Origin: Fodinibius sp. Rm-B-1B1-1 | Lineage (GTDB): Bacteria; Bacteroidota; Rhodothermia; Balneolales; Balneolaceae | Length of the DNA stretch: 64,000 bases | Reading direction: 5' to 3' | Assembly (NCBI RefSeq): GCF_038594945.1 | Contig: NZ_JBCFYD010000001.1 | Location: 248,001 to 312,000 of the forward strand | In this document: one piece after another, positions 46,228 to 57,082 of the stretch | Layout: every line of letters begins with the position of its first letter | Numbering within the stretch: the first letter of the stretch is position 1 | Notes under the pieces: model-generated | Database searches by the model: none | Told to the model about the DNA's origin: nothing | Seen by the model: the letters and a program-made list of their open reading frames with translations, nothing else | Position numbers and translations under genes: made by a program

Positions 46228-46596
46228 ATGCTACAATCCATATTAGCAGTCGGTATCGGCGGATTTCTGGGAAGCATTGTTCGCTATCTCATCACCCATT
46301 ATGTTACCCTCAACGCCCAATCCTCCTTTCCCTTTGGAACCATCACAGTAAACTTGGTGGGCTCATTTTTGATCGGCGCTATCATTGCCATGGCCTTGGG
46401 AAATGATCTTAGCCGAAACATGAGAATGCTTCTTGCCACTGGCTTTTGCGGTGGCTTCACCACTTTTTCTACCTTCTCCTATGAATTCTTCGCTCTCCTC
46501 GAAAAAGGATACCATGGTTACGCTTTTCTCTACGTTGCCACCAGCCTAATATTGGGGCTTGCCTTCGTCTGGCTTGGCTTTTATTTGATAAAATAA
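46228..46596 (+). CDS. crcB: fluoride channel CrcB/FluC
   Basis: 122 aa, four helices. Family motifs: GGFLGSIVRYLITHY, GTITVNLVGSFLIGA (with the conserved Asn) and the signature GFCGGFTTFSTFSYE. It forms a dual-topology dimer in the inner membrane that expels fluoride. A fluoride riboswitch in its leader makes the control logic clear. The gene ends 13 nt from the convergent phosphatase gene. Confidence 0.97.
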   Translation: MLQSILAVGIGGFLGSIVRYLITHYVTLNAQSSFPFGTITVNLVGSFLIGAIIAMALGNDLSRNMRMLLATGFCGGFTTFSTFSYEFFALLEKGYHGYAFLYVATSLILGLAFVWLGFYLIK

Positions 46597-46609
46597 ATAC
46601 TGCCAAATA

Positions 46610-48256
46610 TTACTTCTCGAACTGCAGAATGTTAGCCTCTGAACCACTGGGCAGAGCAATATTTAACATATTCGAAACTGTTGGCGCAATTTGTGGGATT
46701 GCCGTTTTCTCTGTAGTACTTCCTTGCGGCACGCCCCATCCGTAAAAAATGAGTGGTACATGTGTGTCGTAATTATAGGGCGATCCATGAGATGTTCCCG
46801 TTGGGTAATCCGAGTCGAGCCAACCCGATTTAAGCTGAACAAATACATCCCCTGAACGACCATAATTAAATCCATTTTGATACATCATCTGCTGACCGCT
46901 GTTGTAGTTTTTGTATTGCAAATTATGCGCGGTATTTGTTGACAGCACCCCTTCAAACTGCAGCAAAAAGTCTGCAGCTTTATCCTGCATAACTTTCAGC
47001 GAGAGTCCTTTTTCCTTCACTAAATCCCGATCTAAATACACCTGTTGATTGGTATAATCTTCGATCCAATCCTCATCGCCGAACTCAGTAGTAAGAAACT
47101 CCGAAAGCTCATCAACAGCCGTATCACTGTCGAAATATCCCCCGGGTAAATCCTTGTCAACCAGCTCCTGTGGAACGTCTACCGCGCCATGATCAGAAGT
47201 CAAAAATACCATGTAATTTCCTTTGCCAACTTTTTTATCCAAATGGTCAAGCAGGCCGGCAATATCGCGATCAAGACGCAGATAAGTATCCTGCAACTCG
47301 ATAGAATGCGGACCATACATATGGCCTACGTAGTCAGTAGAAGAAAAACTTACGCTCAGAAAATCGGTAGCATTACCCGTACCCAGCGACTCTCCGTCAA
47401 CTGTTGCTTTCGCCAGCTCGGCAACCAAGGTATTTCCAAACGGTGTTGAACTAATAATTCCATATTCATTGCCACGATTGGCACCTAAATCATGCGGAAA
47501 TACCGGATTATCCTCATTCTCAAATGTACCTTCATACGGGGTATCATCTTCGTTACTCTCTGTATATTGATCGATAGGGAGCAACGTTTGCCACGTACTA
47601 TTGGCAAACTCTTTAGCCAATCCTTTGTCATTAAAATTCTGAATCCAGTTGGGCAACTCATTTACATACCACGAACTGCTTATAAAATTTCCAGATGCTG
47701 CCTCATACCAATAGGCCGCATCCCCAAGGTGACCCGTCGGCAATACCGCACCACGATCTTTAATAGAAACGCCAATCACTTTGCTCTCGGGACTGGCCGT
47801 TTTGAGCTCATCGGTAACAGTTGTACTTATCAAATTTTCAGGGGACATCTTCCCGGCATCGCTATCGGTGCCCACCGGCGTAACCGTTGAATCGGACACT
47901 ACATACATGCTCTCGTCAATATTGCGATCATACCAGGCATTCCCAACAATCCCATTCACCGAAGGCGTAGCCCCACTATAAACAGCCGCATGTCCCGGAC
48001 CGGTATAAGTCGGAAAATAATTAAAGTGATGGTTTTCAAAACTGTATCCCTGATTAACCAATCGTTTAAAACCATCGTCTTCGAACTTATCCCAATACAA
48101 CGGGATGTAATCGTAGCGCAGCTGATCTACTACAATTCCAACTACTAACTTGGGATTATCAGCCGCTGATTTCGTATTATTCTGCTGGGCCCATCCGGCT
48201 TGAGCAACAATCAGCATTATTAACAATATGCCGCAAAAAAATCTGATCAATTTCAT
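46610..48256 (-). CDS. PafA-like alkaline phosphatase family protein
   Basis: 548 aa from the ATG at 48256, preceded by AGGTGA; a GTG two codons upstream is less likely. Signal peptide to about WAQQ. Alkaline phosphatase superfamily site: VVDQLRYDYI with the metal Asp, FPTYTGPGHAAV with Thr85 as expected nucleophile, FLTSDHGAVDVPQ and GTSHGSPYNYD. A Thr nucleophile in place of Ser is typical of the PafA branch common in Bacteroidota. Periplasmic phosphomonoesterase. Confidence 0.92.
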   Translation of the reverse strand: MKLIRFFCGILLIMLIVAQAGWAQQNNTKSAADNPKLVVGIVVDQLRYDYIPLYWDKFEDDGFKRLVNQGYSFENHHFNYFPTYTGPGHAAVYSGATPSVNGIVGNAWYDRNIDESMYVVSDSTVTPVGTDSDAGKMSPENLISTTVTDELKTASPESKVIGVSIKDRGAVLPTGHLGDAAYWYEAASGNFISSSWYVNELPNWIQNFNDKGLAKEFANSTWQTLLPIDQYTESNEDDTPYEGTFENEDNPVFPHDLGANRGNEYGIISSTPFGNTLVAELAKATVDGESLGTGNATDFLSVSFSSTDYVGHMYGPHSIELQDTYLRLDRDIAGLLDHLDKKVGKGNYMVFLTSDHGAVDVPQELVDKDLPGGYFDSDTAVDELSEFLTTEFGDEDWIEDYTNQQVYLDRDLVKEKGLSLKVMQDKAADFLLQFEGVLSTNTAHNLQYKNYNSGQQMMYQNGFNYGRSGDVFVQLKSGWLDSDYPTGTSHGSPYNYDTHVPLIFYGWGVPQGSTTEKTAIPQIAPTVSNMLNIALPSGSEANILQFEK

Positions 48257-48396
48257 GGTCACCTATTTTTGATAATATTTTCTAAGAGCAAAAAGGTAAG
48301 TGGTTTTAAGTAAAGATCGAATTATGATTCTATAAAATAATTTGTAGCCTTGACCGTAGTATCACCCTTATCATTTCTGTTGTAATTTATTATATC

Positions 48397-49011
48397 ATGA
48401 CGAAAGAAAAATCCTCAAACACATGGAAGCAATCACTTATTGAGTGGGGAGCCATTTTCGCCATTGGCGCTATCCTCTATGCTACGGGATGGCATACCGA
48501 AGTGCTCGGCACCCTGCAGCGTGGAATGCTTTGGACCGGCCTTTTTGATGCGGATACCTCCAAAATTGCTACGACTGAGGGCCCCATGCTTTCGGAACGT
48601 GATTTTCGCTTTCAAATGGAGACTTCAGATGGAAATACCGTTTCTCTAAGTAATTTTCAAGGCGATGTGGTATTCGTCAATGTTTGGGCTTCGTGGTGCC
48701 CGCCCTGTGTGGCCGAAATGCCAACCATCGAAACGCTCTACGAGAACGTAAATAGTAAAGAGAATATCCGTTTTATTCTGTTATCGATGGATGAGGAACA
48801 ACAAAAGGCCGTCAATTTTATGGAAGGAAAAGAATTATCCGTGCCGTATTATTTCCCAGCTTCCGGCCTCCCGACAGAATTTCACAGCCAATACCTTCCA
48901 ACCACGTATATCATCTCAAAACAGGGACAAATTATTTACAAAAAAGAGGGTATTGCCGACTACAGTTCACCAAATTTTACACAATGGATGCGGGAGCTTG
49001 CCCAACAATAA
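48397..49011 (+). CDS. TlpA/ResA-like thiol-disulfide oxidoreductase
   Basis: 204 aa. An N-terminal helix (about 15-30) anchors a periplasmic thioredoxin domain with active site WASWCPPC (Cys101 and Cys104) and the cis-Pro segment SQYLPTTYIIS. Such proteins reduce disulfides in apocytochrome c or SCO-like partners. It is 109 nt upstream of ispH, in the same direction but with no clear coupling. Confidence 0.92.
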   Translation: MTKEKSSNTWKQSLIEWGAIFAIGAILYATGWHTEVLGTLQRGMLWTGLFDADTSKIATTEGPMLSERDFRFQMETSDGNTVSLSNFQGDVVFVNVWASWCPPCVAEMPTIETLYENVNSKENIRFILLSMDEEQQKAVNFMEGKELSVPYYFPASGLPTEFHSQYLPTTYIISKQGQIIYKKEGIADYSSPNFTQWMRELAQQ

Positions 49012-49120
49012 TCTCCCAAAATTCAACGTGGAATATTACCTTCCAAATAACTGTTATTGGTGGTGATGTTTCGCGATCAGCTCCGTATATTTAGTAGCTA
49101 AATTAAATCCATTAGATTTT

Positions 49121-50371
49121 ATGGCTCGCAAGAAATTCAACATCCCCGATATTTATCAATCTCCCATCATCCGCAAGGTCAAAGATGCCAATAAAGTGAT
49201 GGATCCCACCAAAAAGGATCTTGAGCCAAGCATCCTCGATTTTGGTCCCGTGCGGTTTTTGGTACCCCGACATTTCGGATTTTGCTACGGCGTCGAAAAT
49301 GCCATTGATATAGCCTACGACACGGTTGAAAATTATCCGGATAAAAATATCTACCTGCTGAGCGAGATGATTCATAATCCCACAGTCAATGAAGACCTGC
49401 AGGAACGAGGGATAGAATTTCTCTTTGAGACTGATGGTACGGAGCTCATTCCCATAGAATCGCTCGATGAGGATGATATTGTTATTGTACCCGCTTTTGG
49501 GACGACCATCGAGATACAGGAAAAGCTTAAAAAACAAGGCATCGATCCCTATGAATATAATACCACATGCCCCTTTGTTGAAAAAGTATGGCGACGTGGT
49601 AAGCAGCTTGGCAAAAAGGGATATTCACTGGTCATTCATGGCAAACACCGCCACGAAGAAACGCGTGCTACATTTTCGCACAGTGCTGATCACTCGGAGT
49701 GTGTAGTGGTTTTAAATCCGGAAGAAGCACAAATTTTGGCGGACATCATGACCGAACAACGACCACTTTCGGATTTTGAGGAGCACTTTGGTCATAAAAG
49801 CACTAATGGGTTTGATCCCATGAAAGACCTTGAGCATTTTGGAGTCATCAATCAGACGACAATGTTGGCAACGGAAACCGAAGAGGTAATGCAGATATTG
49901 AAAGAAGCCGCTATTGAAAAGTACGGTGAGGCTGATATTCTGGACCACTTTGCCGATACCTCAGACACCCTCTGCTATGCTACAAACGAAAACCAGTCAG
50001 CCACACTTGCCCTGGCCGATACCGATGCTGATTTATCGATTGTGGTAGGCGGATATAACTCTTCCAATACCATGCACTTAGTTGAGATTCTGGAAAAGGC
50101 TTTCCCGACCTATCACGTGCGCGATGCTGAGGAGATTGAATCGCCCAAGAAGATCCAACATTTTAATCAGTGGGATAAAGAGTTGAAACAAACTGCTGAT
50201 TGGCTGCCTACGGAGGAAACGCCGCTTGATATCGGAATTACCTCAGGGGCTTCTTGTCCTGATGTACTGGTAGATGAGGTGATACTGAAAATACTGGATT
50301 ACTTTGAAAATACGCGCAGTGTAGACGAAGTTATCAAGCCATTTGAAGAAGAGCTCGAAGAAGTAGCCTAA
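49121..50371 (+). CDS. ispH: 4-hydroxy-3-methylbut-2-enyl diphosphate reductase
   Basis: 416 aa, the long IspH form found in cyanobacteria, plants and some Bacteroidota rather than the 310-aa E. coli type. The three [4Fe-4S] cysteines are in GFCYGVENAID, NTTCPFVEKVW and SGASCPD. Last enzyme of the MEP pathway, giving IPP and DMAPP. The 3' end overlaps the convergent ybbR gene by four bases. Confidence 0.95.
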   Translation: MARKKFNIPDIYQSPIIRKVKDANKVMDPTKKDLEPSILDFGPVRFLVPRHFGFCYGVENAIDIAYDTVENYPDKNIYLLSEMIHNPTVNEDLQERGIEFLFETDGTELIPIESLDEDDIVIVPAFGTTIEIQEKLKKQGIDPYEYNTTCPFVEKVWRRGKQLGKKGYSLVIHGKHRHEETRATFSHSADHSECVVVLNPEEAQILADIMTEQRPLSDFEEHFGHKSTNGFDPMKDLEHFGVINQTTMLATETEEVMQILKEAAIEKYGEADILDHFADTSDTLCYATNENQSATLALADTDADLSIVVGGYNSSNTMHLVEILEKAFPTYHVRDAEEIESPKKIQHFNQWDKELKQTADWLPTEETPLDIGITSGASCPDVLVDEVILKILDYFENTRSVDEVIKPFEEELEEVA

Positions 50372-51375
50372 CTTTCCAAAACAATATAATAGGCTACGCG
50401 ACGGGGTTGGAATGAACGCAACTTGATATAATATTTTTCTTCTCGCTGCGTAATTTCGGGCGTTATAAAACCAGTTGAGTCTTCCAGAATCTCTTGGTAA
50501 GGCACATATACCTCAAAAGGGTTCTCATCTTGAATGTCAGTATACTTATCGATGGGAATATCGTACTTAATCGTAAGAGCAATGGGACTATAGCTAACGA
50601 CACGATCTGGCGGCAAATTACGGGTTGTAATATTCGCTTTCACCTCTCCCTCGGTATATTGCGCTACATCAGCACTAAACTGCACCTCATCGTCAGAAAG
50701 GCTAATTAAATTACCCGATGATGCTAAAGGCACAGTCTCAGAAATATTACTACTAACATTCTCTACCTGTACCGAATCAGTAGCCCATTCTGTAATATTT
50801 TCGATAATTGCTACCGCCCCATTAATAGTAATACTATCGGGGGTAATTTCTGGTGGACTTATAAAATCGTACTGATCTCGAAATGAGATCTCTACATTTG
50901 ATCGAACAGGTACTTTCTTGGATATGCGTTCATCAAACTTCACTGACAATATCTGTGGCTGTACTTTTTGGATATTTACATCGGGCAGCGCATTCATCTG
51001 CTGCTGTACCTGATCAAATAAATTCACCTGGGCATCATTCACATCAATATTGATTGAGGGTGGATTGTTGTAAAGATTAATGAGCTTCCATCCCTCTCCG
51101 GTTATGCTCACTGTTGCTGTATTGGGGATATCTTCTACCAATGCCTTATCATCAGGTACTGATCCCAACTGTATCGGAAGCTCCAGGCTTAGCGTATAAT
51201 CTCGACTCAAATTTACCATCATCCATAAAGCCATCGCCAAGATAAATGCCACGATAAACACAATAATGCGTTCGCGGCCCACTCCTGCAATTTCATCCTC
51301 ATTAGATTTTTGCAGAAGCGACTGCCACCACGACAGTATCTGCTCTCTGTATTCCTCAAATTTTGAAGTATCCAT
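50368..51375 (-). CDS. YbbR-domain protein (CdaR-like)
   Basis: 335 aa. One helix (about residues 33-51) follows a cytoplasmic N-terminus. The rest is extracytoplasmic and made of YbbR-type beta repeats (SLELPIQLGSVPDDKALVEDIPNTATVSITG; KVPVRSNVEISFRDQYDFI; DSITINGAVAIIENI). In Firmicutes the CdaR homologue regulates the diadenylate cyclase CdaA; no cyclase gene is here. It is the third gene of recF-dciA-ybbR, 50 nt after dciA. Confidence 0.8.
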   Translation of the reverse strand: MDTSKFEEYREQILSWWQSLLQKSNEDEIAGVGRERIIVFIVAFILAMALWMMVNLSRDYTLSLELPIQLGSVPDDKALVEDIPNTATVSITGEGWKLINLYNNPPSINIDVNDAQVNLFDQVQQQMNALPDVNIQKVQPQILSVKFDERISKKVPVRSNVEISFRDQYDFISPPEITPDSITINGAVAIIENITEWATDSVQVENVSSNISETVPLASSGNLISLSDDEVQFSADVAQYTEGEVKANITTRNLPPDRVVSYSPIALTIKYDIPIDKYTDIQDENPFEVYVPYQEILEDSTGFITPEITQREEKYYIKLRSFQPRRVAYYIVLES

Positions 51376-51425
51376 AACGATGTTCCAAATCAGTCATTGG
51401 TTGACGTAACAGCTGACTCAATATA

Positions 51426-51728
51426 TCACGAGCGAACTACAATCTCCTTAATAATTTTCTCTTCTATCTCATCATTCAACTTTTTAGCAATGCTAAATCG
51501 CTTCATATGAATTTCCTGTCGCCATGCCGGATTTTTAACATGCACGACCAAATTACCATGCTCAAAATGGACATTCTCGGTCTGCTCGGCAATACGTTCT
51601 CCTACCGTTTGCTCCCAAAGCGACAATATCATCCCCCGCTTTAAGCGCTTACGGTGCGGGTAATCATCCAAAAAATCTTTGAGCGCATCCTTCAGTAACT
51701 TTGGCTTATTTGATTTAAAACGTCCCAT
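51426..51728 (-). CDS. dciA: DciA/DUF721-family protein
   Basis: 100 aa. The DUF721 core is recognisable: ILSLWEQTVGERIAEQTENV, LVVHVKNPAWRQEI and the C-terminal KRFSIAKKLNDEI helix, after a basic N-terminus. DciA is the ancestral replicative-helicase loader. It starts 14 nt after recF, an arrangement consistent with a replication role, about 5 kb from dnaA. Confidence 0.88.
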   Translation of the reverse strand: MGRFKSNKPKLLKDALKDFLDDYPHRKRLKRGMILSLWEQTVGERIAEQTENVHFEHGNLVVHVKNPAWRQEIHMKRFSIAKKLNDEIEEKIIKEIVVRS

Positions 51729-51742
51729 AACTAAAATTTTGG

Positions 51743-52876
51743 TTACGGTTTCGCAATAGCCACATTGCCTTGCTCTACCTTATACTTCCTATTCTGTTCC
51801 CCATCAAACGTTACATAATCATCAAAGGGAATGGGATTTGCCGCTGTCACAAATGTTTGTCCGGCATGCTCAATAAGTGCATTTAAAAGCACCTCGGTAC
51901 GTTGCGCATCCAGATCACCAAACACATCATCTAACAAAAATATTGGCAAATCGTCCAGTTCATCCGAAAAATACAAAAGCTGGGCCAGTTTCAAAGCAAG
52001 CGCAAATAATCGATGCTGACCCTGTGACCCAAACTTTCGAAGCTCAAAGTCATCCAAATAAAACACAATCTCATCGCGGTGTGGCCCTACCAATGTTAAC
52101 TCGCGCTCAATTTCATGATCCAGTTCTTTTTCAAGTTCTGCCCGATATCGCTCCCGAACTACCTCCACATCTTCCGAAGGCTCACAAAATGTTTCGTACT
52201 TAAGATCTGGTTCGTGCCGCATGCCCGAAATCGCCTCATATTCCTTGGACAAATACTTCTGAAACTGATTGAGAACTTCGGTTCGCTTGGCCGCAATCCG
52301 TGCCCCATAATCTACAAGCTGCTTATCCCAGGGTTCAAGGTAAGCTGTAAGTACTTCCCGACTTCCTCGGAAGTCCTGTAATAGTTTGTTGCGCTGCTTC
52401 CGTACTTTGCGAAAATCTAAAAGGTCTTGCAAATAGGCCGGTGAGATCTGACTGATAAACGAATCGATAAATGAGCGGCGCTCTTTAGGCCCCTCGCTGG
52501 TTAACTTTTTATCGGATGGCGAAAGCACCACCACCGGTACCATGCCAATTAAATCAGACAAGCGATCGAGCGGACTTTCGTTGACAAATATCTTTTTTCC
52601 TTCGCCCCACGAGTATGAACATCCTACATCAAAATTAGACCGAATATTGCCCTCAAAATGCCCCTTAATCATAAAAAAGGTAGCATCCTGACTTACTACA
52701 TATCGATCACTGCTGGATACAAAACTACGGCTCATGCACAGGTAGTGGATGGCATCAATCAAATTTGTTTTTCCTGCCCCATTTTGACCGATAATAACAT
52801 TCATATGCGGCGCCCACTCTACCACAGTTTCCTCATGGTTTCGGAAGTTCTGCAATTTTAAACTCGTGATTTTCAT
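51743..52876 (-). CDS. recF: DNA replication and repair protein RecF
   Basis: 377 aa from the ATG at 52876 (MKITSLKLQNFRNH); a GTG two codons before is possible. Walker A GQNGAGKTNLIDAIHYL (about 30-37), signature FGSQGQHRLFALALK and Walker B LPIFLLDDVFGDLD. SMC-like ATPase that loads RecA at gaps with RecOR. First gene of recF-dciA-ybbR. Confidence 0.96.
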   Translation of the reverse strand: MKITSLKLQNFRNHEETVVEWAPHMNVIIGQNGAGKTNLIDAIHYLCMSRSFVSSSDRYVVSQDATFFMIKGHFEGNIRSNFDVGCSYSWGEGKKIFVNESPLDRLSDLIGMVPVVVLSPSDKKLTSEGPKERRSFIDSFISQISPAYLQDLLDFRKVRKQRNKLLQDFRGSREVLTAYLEPWDKQLVDYGARIAAKRTEVLNQFQKYLSKEYEAISGMRHEPDLKYETFCEPSEDVEVVRERYRAELEKELDHEIERELTLVGPHRDEIVFYLDDFELRKFGSQGQHRLFALALKLAQLLYFSDELDDLPIFLLDDVFGDLDAQRTEVLLNALIEHAGQTFVTAANPIPFDDYVTFDGEQNRKYKVEQGNVAIAKP

Positions 52877-52897
52877 CCGCACGTTTTATTTCAAGCT

Positions 52898-52928
52898 AAA
52901 AAAATAGCGCGGGCTCATGCCCACGCTA
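52898..52928 (-). terminator. intrinsic terminator of eno
   Basis: On the minus strand TAGCGTGGGC - ATGA - GCCCGCGCTA with one G-U pair, followed by seven T. It lies 27 nt after the eno stop codon. Confidence 0.94.
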
Positions 52929-52955
52929 TAATACTCTTACGATATTTTTATGGGG

Positions 52956-54251
<1,296 letters not shown>

Positions 54252-54376
54252 CTATTTGTTCTTGTGGAAATGATAGACAAAGGTACAAGGTTTTTCTTTA
54301 CTGATAAAGAGAAAAGAAAAGGCTAATCGATCGTTCCAAGATCTGACAAATGAACTGCGCACCTGTCCTTAAGAGC

Positions 54377-55213
54377 TTACCACATACCACCAAAAGTGAA
54401 CTTGATTTGCGGAGTCCCAAAATATTTTTGAGCCTCAAAAAATGGATTGCGCTCTCCATCTTGAACTGCAATCGGTTCGCCATTTTCATCATAACCAAAC
54501 GGTCGATATGGCTCCATCATCTGTAAACCTTCGCTGAAATAGTAGAAGAAATATCCAAACTCGATAGTTGTCCGTGATTTAAACTTACTACCCAAATCAA
54601 CACCTATTTTTAACGCCCCGCTATAACCCCACCGGGATTCCCCTTCTCCCCAACCACTAAAAAAGTCATTGACCCGTTCAACCGGGGCTAAAAATCCACC
54701 CGGTGTTACCTGGAAATCACGAAATCCATTAGCATTATTATTATCAACCAAATAGGGAAAAGTAAAAGCAAGTGCGGGGCCACCCGATGCACTTACAAAA
54801 ACACGCATGTTATCTTCAATCTGGCGGGCAAACACTCGCTGTTTAATGCCCAACAAGAATGGAAATCCCAACGCCCGCTTGTACTTGTTTGGTATAATTT
54901 GTTGACCTGTTAAAAAGCTCTGGAAATTTTGTTCACTGGCATCCCTGATCCCTGTAATTCCGGTGCGAAAAGTAATTTCGGTATATGGGGCTACCATACG
55001 TCCATAAGTTCCACCTATACCAAAGCCAAAATTGTTAACAAACACATCGAAACCAAGACTATTGCTATAACCTTCCGACAAAGGTGTCTTTGGATTGGCC
55101 CTTTCCACGACATCGGGCTCTTCGATCTGTGCCATTGCCGCATCAGTCCCAACTCCCAGAAAAGATATTACAACTACGACTGCAACAATATTTTTCGAAA
55201 CAAATTTTATCAT
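54377..55213 (-). CDS. putative outer-membrane beta-barrel protein (278 aa)
   Basis: No named family. A signal peptide (residues 1-29, ending DAAMAQ) precedes amphipathic strands: FGFGIGGTYGRMVAPYTE, ITFRTGITGI, GYSGALKIGVDLGS, RTTIEFGYFFYYF. The C-terminal strand IKFTFGGMW ends in Trp, typical of an outer-membrane protein. Function is unknown. Its promoter region is shared with the divergent gene at 55414. Confidence 0.7.
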   Translation of the reverse strand: MIKFVSKNIVAVVVVISFLGVGTDAAMAQIEEPDVVERANPKTPLSEGYSNSLGFDVFVNNFGFGIGGTYGRMVAPYTEITFRTGITGIRDASEQNFQSFLTGQQIIPNKYKRALGFPFLLGIKQRVFARQIEDNMRVFVSASGGPALAFTFPYLVDNNNANGFRDFQVTPGGFLAPVERVNDFFSGWGEGESRWGYSGALKIGVDLGSKFKSRTTIEFGYFFYYFSEGLQMMEPYRPFGYDENGEPIAVQDGERNPFFEAQKYFGTPQIKFTFGGMW

Positions 55214-55290
55214 AAAGAACTACCCTTGTCTAAACTTAAGCTACTTAATAAAAGGTATTAGTATAACTAATCGTTCGAACTAAAAATTAT

Positions 55291-55319
55291 GTAAATAATT
55301 TCTATAATTAATTATTTAC
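55291..55319. promoter_or_regulatory. perfect AT-rich inverted repeat in a divergent promoter region
   Basis: GTAAATAATT (55291-55300) and AATTATTTAC (55310-55319) are perfect 10-bp complements separated by 9 nt. They lie between two divergent genes, 78 and 95 nt from their starts. Candidate operator; the high A+T content makes chance occurrence more likely. Confidence 0.4.
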
Positions 55320-55413
55320 AAACCTTCAAACAAATTTGACTCTAAGTTAATAAAAACTTTTATTCAGGCTCGTTACAATCTTATCAATTTTTACCAATAG
55401 AAGTTAACATATT

Positions 55414-55806
55414 ATGGCTACAGTAAGCAAGTATCTTGTTTTTGGGCCGGCAGATACATTACGTAGAATGCCCGAGAAGCTTTTTAACGATATTGAGCCT
55501 AAATATTTATACAAATACGACTCTTCTGACAATGGGGACCAGGTTCACGTTGCAGTATATGAAGAGTATGAAAAGCAGATAAACTCCAGCGTTACTCTTA
55601 CCTGTATTATTGAGTTTACCGGCAAGCAAAACCGGTTTGAACTTAAGAAAACGGGTGGACGTATGGGCTTTCGAGGAAGTTCACTCGATGAGGAAAAACG
55701 TACTATTGATGATGAAGTAACGGACTTCATTTTAGACTTCAGTAAACGTTTTGGCCTTACTGTTCAGCAGGAGAAAGAGCAAGAAACTGAAGAGAGCGAC
55801 TCATAA
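55414..55806 (+). CDS. hypothetical protein (130 aa)
   Basis: No family recognised. Soluble, with no signal. It has a beta-rich middle (VHVAVYEEYEKQINSSVTLTCIIEFTG, RFELKKTGGRMGFRGSS) and a helical acidic C-terminus (DDEVTDFILDFSKRFGL, then EKEQETEESDS). It starts 200 nt from a divergent gene and ends 18 nt before prmC, so the two are probably cotranscribed. Confidence 0.6.
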   Translation: MATVSKYLVFGPADTLRRMPEKLFNDIEPKYLYKYDSSDNGDQVHVAVYEEYEKQINSSVTLTCIIEFTGKQNRFELKKTGGRMGFRGSSLDEEKRTIDDEVTDFILDFSKRFGLTVQQEKEQETEESDS

Positions 55807-55824
55807 TAATTTTATTATTGTATA

Positions 55825-56688
55825 ATGAGTAGAAAGGTTGAGGAATGGACGGTCCTTTCCATGCTGGAATGGGCCACTGACTTTTTCGAGAATAAAAACA
55901 TTCCCGATCCGCGCCACAGTATTGAATGGCTACTGGCCGATACGTTAGATATTAAAAGGCTGGATTTATATCTGAAATACGATCGGCCACTCTCTCCTCA
56001 AGAACTTGATGCGTTACGACCGATGGTCAAACGTCGTGCCCAGCACGAACCGCTGCAATATATTGTAGGTTTTACCGATTTCATGAATGCGCGCATTTCG
56101 GTTAACGAAAATGTGCTCATTCCACGAATCGAAACCGAGCAGCTGGTAGAAATTCTCCTCGATAATCACGGATCCCGTCAAGCTCTCTCTCTTTTAGATA
56201 TCGGAACAGGCTCGGGATGTATTCCCATTGCCATAAAAATGGAACAGCCTGACTGGAACGTTTCTGGGATTGATATATCTGAGGATGCACTAACTGTTGC
56301 GCGAAAAAATGCTACTCAAAATGACGTTTCAGTTAATTTTTCACTGGGTGATATTTTAACTCCTTCAGGTATCAATGCAACAGAATCGCTCGATATCATT
56401 GTATCTAACCCTCCTTACATAAAATCCGAAGAAAAAGATATGCTTGAACCGCAGGTCAAAGAGTATGAACCTTCCGAAGCACTATTCTTTGATGACCTGC
56501 AAAAGATGTATAAAAGCATTATCAATTTTGCCTACCAACACTTATCACCAAATGGATATTTATACTTAGAATTACACGAAAAATACAGTGACGAGATCCT
56601 CGACCTTTTTGATACCCAAAAATGGTCTGCGCGAGTTGAAAAAGACTATGATCAAAAACCGCGATTTATTGTTGCTAATCGCAATTAA
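55825..56688 (+). CDS. prmC: release factor glutamine methyltransferase
   Basis: 287 aa. An N-terminal helical domain is followed by the SAM-binding domain with LLDIGTGSGCIPIA and the catalytic NPPY at residues 195-198. It methylates the Gln of the GGQ motif in RF1 and RF2. Length is standard. Second gene after the 130-aa unknown; the intergenic region that follows carries the DnaA boxes. Confidence 0.95.
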   Translation: MSRKVEEWTVLSMLEWATDFFENKNIPDPRHSIEWLLADTLDIKRLDLYLKYDRPLSPQELDALRPMVKRRAQHEPLQYIVGFTDFMNARISVNENVLIPRIETEQLVEILLDNHGSRQALSLLDIGTGSGCIPIAIKMEQPDWNVSGIDISEDALTVARKNATQNDVSVNFSLGDILTPSGINATESLDIIVSNPPYIKSEEKDMLEPQVKEYEPSEALFFDDLQKMYKSIINFAYQHLSPNGYLYLELHEKYSDEILDLFDTQKWSARVEKDYDQKPRFIVANRN

Positions 56689-56699
56689 TTCTCACTTAT

Positions 56700-57060
56700 T
56701 TTCATCCCTCCTATTACAATAATTAAAAAAATATAATAGAGTAATTTCTCCAAAATACCACTGTGGATAACTTGTGGAAAACTTTTTATGGGGTGTTTTT
56801 TAGATATAACCTAACCGTAAAATCTGTGTTAGCACAACATTACGCACTGTCAAGTTAAATTTGATAGAAATGTGCATAAAATACTAAATCATTGCGTGCC
56901 ATGCACTTACAATGTTTAGAGCAATGTGGATAACTTTTACCAAAGCGGTGAATATTTTTTTGACATCTGTCTCCTAAATTATCATCTTCGTTTCACACAA
57001 AACAAGGGGCAGCACAAATCCGTGTGGATAACTGTAAGCATCCTAATCAAGAACTTTAAT
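56700..57060. other. oriC: putative chromosomal origin (oriC) with DnaA boxes
   Basis: The 394-bp gap between prmC and dnaA holds three perfect TGTGGATAA boxes (56762-56770, 56925-56933, 57023-57031), the reverse complement of TTATCCACA, all in the same orientation. A near-box TGTGGAAAA is at 56773-56781. An A/T-only-like stretch (56718-56750) lies next to the first box and could be the unwinding element. Position beside dnaA is a usual origin site. The boxes could also serve dnaA autoregulation. Confidence 0.7.
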
Positions 57061-57082
57061 TTATAAACGAGGTAAAGGGACG

